Positions 55,658 through 60,941 of a DNA stretch of 60,941 bases are shown here, piece by piece; position 1 is the first letter of the stretch, and each line of letters begins with the position of its first letter. Both the position numbers and the translations under genes were made by a program. This DNA comes from Salipaludibacillus daqingensis (lineage in GTDB: Bacteria; Bacillota; Bacilli; Bacillales; Salisediminibacteriaceae), in the NCBI RefSeq assembly GCF_029891575.1, contig NZ_JARZHF010000014.1, positions 1-60,941 on the forward strand. The letters are read 5' to 3'. The notes under the pieces are model-generated. The model had not been told where the DNA came from and made no database searches. It saw only the letters and a list, made by a program, of their open reading frames with translations.

Positions 55658-57391
55658 ATGTCAGCTATATTGGTCGCCATATTAGGTCTAGTAATATTTG
55701 CTTTAGGCTATCGTTTTTATTCGAAATTTATTGCTGAAAGGATTTTCCGTCTGGATCCTGATTACGTGACACCAGCTCACAAGTACAAAGATGGCGTCGA
55801 CTTTGTACCGACAAACAAATTTGTATTATGGGGTCACCACTTTACTTCTGTAGCAGGTGCTGCACCAATATTAGGGCCTGCAATAGCTGTTTATTGGGGA
55901 TGGCTTCCGGCTGTTCTATGGGTCGTATTTGGTACGGTTTTTGCTGCTGGTGTTCACGACTTTGGAACGCTTGTTATTTCTGTCCGGAACAAAGGTCAGT
56001 CAATAGGTACATTAGCGAACAAGCTCATTGGTCAACGTGGAAAGATTTTATTTTTATTTATTATTCTCATTCTAGTTTTGATGGTGAATGCCGTTTTTGC
56101 ATGGGTGATTGCGAACTTATTCATAACATATCCAGCTAGTGTCCTACCGGTATTTATTCAAATTCCATTAGCAATATGGATTGGATACGCCGTTTACAAA
56201 CGAAATATTAAGATGCTTGTCCCTTCGTTAATTGCGTTGGCAGTAATGTATGCAACGGCGATTTTTTCTGCGCAAAATGAATTTTTGCAAATTGACTTAG
56301 TTCGATATATGGGTGGGGAGGAAGCGGCAGGTCTATTTGGACTTGGTGCTGTAGCGACTGCTTTCTTCATATGGATTGCTATTTTACTAGCCTATGTCTA
56401 TGTGGCATCAACCCTTCCTGTATGGAAACTACTTCAACCGCGAGATTTCATTAACTCGCATCAACTAGTTGTCGGGTTAGGAATTCTTTATTTAGGATTG
56501 TTTTTGACAAATCCACAGATCACGGCACCAGCAACGAATCCTGGAGCGGATACGTCCTGGCTACCGTTATTGTTTATTACGATTGCTTGTGGTGCCATCT
56601 CAGGGTTTCACGGGCTTGTATCGTCAGGAACAACGTCGAAGCAATTAAATAAAGAAACAGATGCACGTTTTGTCGGTTATTTTGGAGCTGTCGGGGAAGG
56701 GGTTCTAGCCTTAGTATCCATTCTCGCTGTTGTCACATTATTCTCCAATGCCGATGAGTTTTTAGGTGCATATGGAAGTTTTGCAGAGGCAAATGCCATT
56801 GGACTAGGAAACTTTGTAGAAGGTGCAGCAGGCCTTGCGCAAGGCTTATTCATTCCTCAAGGAGTGGCTACAACAATCGTATCGATTATTGTTGTCAGTT
56901 TTGCTGCAACGACGCTTGATACAGCCGTTCGTCTGATGCGTTATATTATTTCTGAACTAGGTACAGAGTATAAAATTCCAGCGCTTACGAAAACACATGT
57001 AGCAACGACGGTTGCAGTAGGTTCTACGGCAGCGCTTGTTCTGATTCCAGAAGGACCACAAGGATTTGGCTCAGGAGGTTACTTACTATGGCCGCTGTTT
57101 GGTACGTCTAATCAGCTATTAGCAGGGATAAGTTTATTACTGATCTCTTTATGGCTCAAGCGATTAGGTAGAAACTATATTTATACGTTCATACCGATGA
57201 TCTTCTTGTTATTTATGACGATGTATGCCCTTTTCCAACAGGTCACTTTTACGTGGTCATGGTGGGGAACAAATTCAAATATGCTTCTATTTGTATTTGG
57301 TGCGATAAACTTTGTCTTTGCTTTATGGATTTCGATTACAGCATTTTCTGCCATGCGAGGGAAGTTTGATAATCAGATTGACAAGGATTAA
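55658..57391 (+). CDS. cstA: CstA-family carbon starvation transporter
   Basis: This 577-residue integral membrane protein belongs to the CstA/BtsT family, which imports pyruvate and, by older reports, peptides. About fifteen hydrophobic segments are seen; family signatures include LWGHHFTSVAGAAPILGPA (about 58-76), GVHDFGTLVIS and SGFHGLVSSGTTSKQL (about 319-334). It is shorter than E. coli CstA (about 700). AGAGGGAGGT lies upstream of the ATG. The cre site implies glucose repression. A terminator-like hairpin and two further genes of a possible cassette follow. Confidence 0.93.
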   Translation: MSAILVAILGLVIFALGYRFYSKFIAERIFRLDPDYVTPAHKYKDGVDFVPTNKFVLWGHHFTSVAGAAPILGPAIAVYWGWLPAVLWVVFGTVFAAGVHDFGTLVISVRNKGQSIGTLANKLIGQRGKILFLFIILILVLMVNAVFAWVIANLFITYPASVLPVFIQIPLAIWIGYAVYKRNIKMLVPSLIALAVMYATAIFSAQNEFLQIDLVRYMGGEEAAGLFGLGAVATAFFIWIAILLAYVYVASTLPVWKLLQPRDFINSHQLVVGLGILYLGLFLTNPQITAPATNPGADTSWLPLLFITIACGAISGFHGLVSSGTTSKQLNKETDARFVGYFGAVGEGVLALVSILAVVTLFSNADEFLGAYGSFAEANAIGLGNFVEGAAGLAQGLFIPQGVATTIVSIIVVSFAATTLDTAVRLMRYIISELGTEYKIPALTKTHVATTVAVGSTAALVLIPEGPQGFGSGGYLLWPLFGTSNQLLAGISLLLISLWLKRLGRNYIYTFIPMIFLLFMTMYALFQQVTFTWSWWGTNSNMLLFVFGAINFVFALWISITAFSAMRGKFDNQIDKD

Positions 57392-57404
57392 ACTAGAAGG
57401 AACC

Positions 57405-57440
57405 AAAGGGGAGGTCACAGTTGGCCTCTTCTTTTCCTTT
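57405..57440 (+). terminator. terminator-like hairpin after cstA
   Basis: AAAGGGGAGG (57405-57414) pairs with CCTCTTCTTT (57425-57434) with G-U pairs, followed by a pyrimidine-rich tail. It would reduce but perhaps not abolish readthrough into the CC-tail gene. Confidence 0.6.
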
Positions 57441-57459
57441 CTGAAAGGAGGAGTGATTA

Positions 57460-57717
57460 GTGTTAGATAGTGTGAAAAAGCTGATTAAATACTATGAAGA
57501 AGTTATTAGCCTCAATCATAAACAGGAAATTGCAAGAGAACTAAGAGACGAGGATGATCTATTTTTATTGATGCTTTATTCAGAAATGCTGGGAATTCCT
57601 AACCCTGTATACTACTATACACTTGAGCTTTATCCACATATGATTGAAGAATTTCATGACTGGCACTTACGAATGGGCATGGACAAATCACCATTAACAG
57701 GAATTCGCTGCTGCTAA
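57460..57717 (+). CDS. Small protein with C-terminal Cys-Cys (cory-CC-star type)
   Basis: This 85-residue soluble, mostly helical protein ends in IRCC followed by two stop codons. The middle segment LMLYSEMLGIPNPVYYYTLE (about 36-55) and the acidic stretch LRDEDD (28-33) are notable; no membrane helix or signal peptide is seen. I recognise it as the family named cory-CC-star from its final CC. It lies between cstA and an ArsA/GET3-type ATPase. E. coli CstA and BtsT are each followed by a small protein (YbdD or YjiX) that also ends in CC. GTG at 57460 is preceded by AAAGGAGGAG. Function is unknown. Confidence 0.75.
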   Translation: MLDSVKKLIKYYEEVISLNHKQEIARELRDEDDLFLLMLYSEMLGIPNPVYYYTLELYPHMIEEFHDWHLRMGMDKSPLTGIRCC

Positions 57718-57741
57718 TGATAGGAAGAGGGTGTTTGCCAG

Positions 57742-58668
57742 ATGGAAGTATTGGATAAAAAGATCATTTTTGTTGGAGGGAAAGGTGGGGTCGGTAAATC
57801 CACCTCAGCTGCAGGAATTGCTTGGCGTGCGGCTGAAAAAGGTTATAAAACACTGCTTATTTCCACTGATCCTGCCCACAATTTAGGGGATATCTTTGAT
57901 CAGTCGATTGGTGGAAAAACGACAAAAGTGAGCGATTATCTTTCTGCGCTAGAAATTGACCCAGATATCGAAACGGAAAAGTACATTGATAGTGTGAAAG
58001 AAAATATGAAAGGAACCGTCCATTCAGGTATGATGGAAGAAGTCCATCGACAGCTTGATACGGCAAAGGCTTCCCCAGGAGCGGATGAAGCGGCTTTATT
58101 TGATAAACTAATTTCGATCATTTTAGAAGAAAGCGAACATTTTGATAAGCTCGTTTTTGATACAGCACCAACAGGGCACACGATTCGACTACTCACTCTC
58201 CCTGAACTCATGGGTGTTTGGATTGAAGGGCTGTTAAAAAAACGCAAAAAAACGAAAGAAAACTATAGCCAACTTTTAAATGATGGGGAACCAATCGAGG
58301 ATCCGATTTACGATGTCCTTCGGGAACGACAGGAACGATTTTCGAAGGCGAGAAAGATTCTACTAGATGGAAATATAACAGGCTTTATTTTTGTATTAAA
58401 CCCAGAACGTTTACCTATTCTAGAAACGAAAAAAGCCCTTGAGCTACTAGACAACTATCACCTTCACGTGAAAACATTGATTGTGAACAAAGTGCTGCCG
58501 GAAAATGCTGATGGAACGTTTTTGCAGGAACTGAAGGAAAATGAGAAGGGGTATTTATCACAAATAAAGCAAACGTTTAAGGACCAGGAGATTGTCTATA
58601 TTCCATTGTTTTCGCATGATATTTCAAGCAAAGAAGAATTAATGGAGTTTAGTAAATATTATAGCTGA
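57742..58668 (+). CDS. ArsA/GET3-family P-loop ATPase
   Basis: The 308-residue protein has a deviant Walker A GGKGGVGKST (12-21), switch I DPAHNLGD (about 43-50) and switch II DTAPTGHTIRLL (about 140-151), all typical of the ArsA/GET3 class. Only one ATPase domain is present, so it is GET3-like and not a tandem ArsA. There is no arsB or arsR nearby, which makes arsenic export unlikely. It starts 24 bases after the CC-tail gene, so the two are probably co-expressed. Membrane-protein targeting or cofactor handling is possible but unproven. Confidence 0.85.
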   Translation: MEVLDKKIIFVGGKGGVGKSTSAAGIAWRAAEKGYKTLLISTDPAHNLGDIFDQSIGGKTTKVSDYLSALEIDPDIETEKYIDSVKENMKGTVHSGMMEEVHRQLDTAKASPGADEAALFDKLISIILEESEHFDKLVFDTAPTGHTIRLLTLPELMGVWIEGLLKKRKKTKENYSQLLNDGEPIEDPIYDVLRERQERFSKARKILLDGNITGFIFVLNPERLPILETKKALELLDNYHLHVKTLIVNKVLPENADGTFLQELKENEKGYLSQIKQTFKDQEIVYIPLFSHDISSKEELMEFSKYYS

Positions 58669-58843
58669 TTGGTTCGGAAAAATAATAGACAGATGCTAGA
58701 TTTTTTCATATGGATGGAATGAATATAGTGATGGTTACTGCACTCCGGATTATTCTTGAGTGTTTAGTGTTGAACGAGATAAAATTATCATAAGTATATA
58801 GTACATAAAACTCTCAACTTTCAGTCATACGTTTGACGTTTAT

Positions 58844-58880
58844 TAAATACCCCTTGGCAACAATGCCAAGGGGTATTTTC
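58844..58880. terminator. bidirectional terminator
   Basis: AATACCCCTTGGCA (58846-58859) pairs perfectly with TGCCAAGGGGTATT (58864-58877) around ACAA, with T on the right and A on the left. It separates the ATPase gene from the convergent small gene on the minus strand. From 58669 to 58843 I see nothing else. Confidence 0.88.
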
Positions 58881-58951
58881 GTTCTGCGTACACCACCCAA
58901 GTATTACACAGTGCTTAAAGGAGTGTGTAGACCTTTTTCTGAACGATTTTA

Positions 58952-59203
58952 TTACTCTTCGTCATCATTACCATTATTACTAGCAGTTCCTAGTGCACCT
59001 AGAATGCCAGTCAGAAGACCTAATAGTTGTTGAACTTCGTCATCCGTTAATGTTTGAGGGGATGTTAATCTTACACACGGTAACTCAAGTTGAAGTTCAA
59101 TTCCTAAAGCGACGATATCTATTGGACATGGGATGCCAATACATAGAATTTCATCACCAGTGCAACAGCTATCAGGACAACTATTATTATTGTTATTACC
59201 CAT
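58952..59203 (-). CDS. Small Cys-rich protein, possibly spore-associated
   Basis: This 83-residue protein has a polar N-terminus with five consecutive Asn (3-7), six cysteines (9, 13, 14, 21, 26, 43), a hydrophobic mid-section, a leucine/glycine-rich stretch LLGLLTGILGALG (about 60-72) and an acidic tail. The start is secured by AAAGGAGGT nine bases upstream of ATG. I do not recognise the family. The composition resembles small Bacillus coat or exosporium proteins, and the gene is divergent from a YheC/YheD protein. A bidirectional terminator lies 70 bases beyond its stop. Confidence 0.7.
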   Translation of the reverse strand: MGNNNNNSCPDSCCTGDEILCIGIPCPIDIVALGIELQLELPCVRLTSPQTLTDDEVQQLLGLLTGILGALGTASNNGNDDEE

Positions 59204-59236
59204 CTTTATCTACCTCCTTTCGGTTGAGCTAATCTC

Positions 59237-59357
59237 ATTTATATGATCACGTTCTATCAGTGATTGTTTTATAACCTATTTATTTGTTTGATTCTATAAA
59301 AAAGGGTGAAAGTAATAGGTTTCCTAACTATATCGAGTGGTTGATAGAACATATATT
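59237..59357. promoter_or_regulatory. divergent candidate sporulation promoters
   Basis: On the plus strand CATATATT (59350-59357) is close to a SigE -10 (CATACANT) and to SigK CATANNNTA, with an ATAT-containing -35 region (59330-59333) about 15 bp upstream. On the minus strand CATATAAAT (59245 down to 59237) is a similar -10 for the Cys-rich gene. No vegetative promoter is obvious on either side. Confidence 0.4.
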
Positions 59358-59434
59358 ATATAAAGTCGGAAATTTATATTTTTTACCAATTATTTCATTC
59401 ATTCATGAAGAGTTTTTGTAAAGGTGGTATTTGA

Positions 59435-60565
59435 ATGTATGTAGATATTAATCCGTCTCAAGGAAGTTTGGAAGAGAAAGTGGATCAGAATTCGTTCGTA
59501 ATTGGAGTATTGGCAGCAAAATCAAGAAGAAGGTTAAAGAAGTCCCTCCATGAATTGAGACATTTAGGAGACGGATATAAAAATGTTCGTATCATTGCTT
59601 TTTATCTTATTGGAATAGATCGAGAAAAACGACTAGTGGAAGGGTATATATATGATCCTTTTGAAAAGGGTTGGAGACCATCAATACTTCCAATACCCTA
59701 CGCAGTCATCAACCGTATCGGTTTAACAACGGACTGGCAAATCTTCTTTAGAAAAACTTTAGGAAGTAGAATGATCAATAATTTCACTTTTAATAAATGG
59801 GAAATGTACAAGTGGCTTTCCATTCATTCTGGATTAAACAGACACTTACCAAAAACTCATCTTATAACATCTCCACAAGACATCGTTGACTTCTTAGATG
59901 AATGGAAAGAAGCCTATATAAAACCGGTTAGTGGAAGTTATGGCAAAGGGATTTTTAAAGTTACTAAACAAGGAGAAAATTTCAAAGTAGTCACTAGTCG
60001 GCAAAAAAAAGAGAAGCATACGTTATTTTTTAATAAAGAAGAGTTGGTAAATTACTTTAAAAAGCGATGTAAAAAGAAGGGATATCTTGTTCAGCAAGTG
60101 ATTAATCTATATGTTCGGGATATTCCGATCGATTTCAGGGTCATTATGGTAAAAGACAATTTAGAAGAATGGAACAATCTAGGGATGATTGCTCGAAAAG
60201 GTAGAAAAGAAGGAATTGTAAGTAACACAGGTCTAGTAAAAAGAGGCAATCCATCCTTGCAAAACCTACTTTCCATGTCAAAGTATGAAGCTATCCAATT
60301 AAGACAAGAGATGAGCGATCTTTCTTTTGAAGCGGTCCACCACATGGAAAAATTCGGTGGGACGTTTGGGAATTTAGGGAATGTTGGGTTTGATTTGGCC
60401 ATAGATAGAAACCGTAATCTTTGGATTATTGAAATCAATCATCGGAATCCAAGGCATCTCATGGCAGTAGATGCTGGCGATGATCACATCTTCGTCAATG
60501 CTAATAAATTAATAATGGATTATGCCGTCCATTTAGCTAAATCTAAGATCTTGAAACGGGATTAG
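59435..60565 (+). CDS. YheC/YheD-family ATP-grasp protein
   Basis: The 376-residue protein belongs to the YheC/YheD endospore-coat-associated ATP-grasp family. An N-terminal region (1-120) precedes the ATP-grasp core: YIKPVSGSYGKGIFKV (about 165-180) is the nucleotide-binding lysine/glycine loop, DFRVIMVKD (about 233-241) and the metal-binding IIEINHRNPRHL (about 333-344) complete it. Such enzymes ligate a carboxylate to an amine or thiol; the substrate is unknown. AAAGGTGGT precedes the ATG. The divergent Cys-rich gene and the promoter type point to sporulation. Confidence 0.85.
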   Translation: MYVDINPSQGSLEEKVDQNSFVIGVLAAKSRRRLKKSLHELRHLGDGYKNVRIIAFYLIGIDREKRLVEGYIYDPFEKGWRPSILPIPYAVINRIGLTTDWQIFFRKTLGSRMINNFTFNKWEMYKWLSIHSGLNRHLPKTHLITSPQDIVDFLDEWKEAYIKPVSGSYGKGIFKVTKQGENFKVVTSRQKKEKHTLFFNKEELVNYFKKRCKKKGYLVQQVINLYVRDIPIDFRVIMVKDNLEEWNNLGMIARKGRKEGIVSNTGLVKRGNPSLQNLLSMSKYEAIQLRQEMSDLSFEAVHHMEKFGGTFGNLGNVGFDLAIDRNRNLWIIEINHRNPRHLMAVDAGDDHIFVNANKLIMDYAVHLAKSKILKRD

Positions 60566-60749
60566 CTTAATGATTAACAATAAAAAAGGTCAAACTCCTC
60601 CTCTATCATTAAAGCCAAGAGGACTCCTTCCTCAAAAATTCGATAGAAATTTAGGTGGGAGGTGAATTGGCGGTTTTGGTACTAGAATTTTTATAATTTT
60701 TTAGGTAATATAAACGTATTAGAACTTATGTTTGGGGGGTGAAAATCAA
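60566..60749 (+). other. region upstream of tnpB, possible IS left end
   Basis: CCTCT (60600-60604) pairs with AGAGG (60618-60622), and AAATT with AATTT near 60638-60653. These are weak hairpins of the kind found at IS200/IS605 ends, but no boundary or target motif can be fixed. No TnpA gene is present in this gap. Confidence 0.35.
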
Positions 60750-60941
60750 ATGGCAAACTACAAAACCATGCAAATTTGTGTCAAAAAAGGACACCGAATG
60801 CACGAATATTTTCAAGAGATGTGCCAACGTGCAAAGAACATGCATAACACAACCAACTTTTATATCCGACAAGTTTATACGTCTTTAACACAAGAAAAGG
60901 AGTTGCAACCTCTTCAAAGCGAAGTGTTGGATTCCATTCAA
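60750..60941 (+). CDS. tnpB: TnpB-type IS200/IS605 OrfB protein, N-terminal part (cut by window end)
   Basis: The first 64 codons of an open frame that runs off the window. GGGGGGTG precedes the ATG. Segments KKGHRM (12-17), CQRAKNMHNTTNFYIRQVYT (about 25-44) and LTQEKELQPLQSEV are typical of TnpB proteins of IS200/IS605-type elements, which are RNA-guided nucleases. The RuvC-like domain and zinc finger would lie outside the window, so intactness cannot be judged. Confidence 0.8.
   Translation, partial: MANYKTMQICVKKGHRMHEYFQEMCQRAKNMHNTTNFYIRQVYTSLTQEKELQPLQSEVLDSIQ

Noticed and set aside
57742-58668. Arsenite efflux ATPase
   Set aside because: Only one ATPase domain and no arsB, arsR or arsD nearby; the partner genes are cstA and the CC-tail gene, so a GET3-like role is more likely.
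58833-59232. Plus-strand open frames at 58833-59033 and 58993-59232
   Set aside because: They overlap the minus-strand Cys-rich gene, which has a strong ribosome-binding site, and they have none.

Overview
The window is a chromosomal segment from a low-GC, endospore-forming member of the Bacillaceae. The evidence is gene order that matches the rRNA-ctsR-clpC / sigH / rpoBC / S10-spc-alpha region of Bacillus subtilis almost gene for gene, the Firmicute-specific regulators present (CtsR, McsB arginine kinase, DisA, SigH, a T-box, an L10 leader), strong AAGGAGG-type Shine-Dalgarno sites and heavy use of TTG and GTG starts. The tail of the window carries genes of alkaliphile/soil Bacillus type, but the genus cannot be fixed from the sequence alone.

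Layout. 1-172: end of an rRNA operon (5S rRNA and terminator). 173-752: intergenic DNA with a strictly 53-bp phased degenerate repeat array, then an MgtC-family gene not found here in B. subtilis. 1500-6376: CtsR-regulated stress operon ctsR-mcsA-mcsB-clpC with a promoter/CtsR-box overlap. 6474-18090: radA, disA, yacL, ispD, ispF, gltX, a Cys T-box, cysE, cysS, mrnC, rlmB, rae1 (yacP) and sigH. 18187-22629: rpmGB, secE, nusG, rplK, rplA, rplJ, rplL and a YbxB-type methyltransferase. 22630-30285: rpoB and rpoC behind a long structured leader. 30299-35272: rplGB, rpsL, rpsG, fusA, tufA. 35273-35655: a second copy of the 53-bp repeat family. 35656-50984: one very long S10-spc-alpha transcription unit with tandem promoters, from rpsJ to rplQ and including secY, adk, map, infA and rpoA. 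51094-55443: ecfA1-ecfA2-ecfT-truA and rplM-rpsI.

After rpsI at 55443 the layout departs from B. subtilis. A CcpA-type (cre) controlled CstA transporter is followed by an 85-residue protein ending in Cys-Cys and by an ArsA/GET3-type ATPase. Then come a convergent small Cys-rich protein, a divergent YheC/YheD ATP-grasp protein (both look sporulation-linked), and the first 64 codons of a TnpB-type IS200/IS605 protein cut by the window end.

The genes jointly supply transcription (RNA polymerase beta, beta', alpha, NusG, SigH), translation (about 30 ribosomal proteins, EF-G, EF-Tu, IF-1, GluRS, CysRS, rRNA and tRNA modification), protein export (SecE, SecY, Map) and stress proteolysis. Most of the interest lies between genes: autogenous RNA leaders (an L1 rRNA-mimic before rplA, the L10 leader, the S10 leader, the L13 leader), several unexplained hairpins in the rpoB, rpsL, fusA and cysE leaders, and the dispersed 53-bp repeat. 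The best candidate for a poorly described system is the cstA / CC-tail protein / GET3-like ATPase cassette. All reads are by eye; no searches or folding programs were run.
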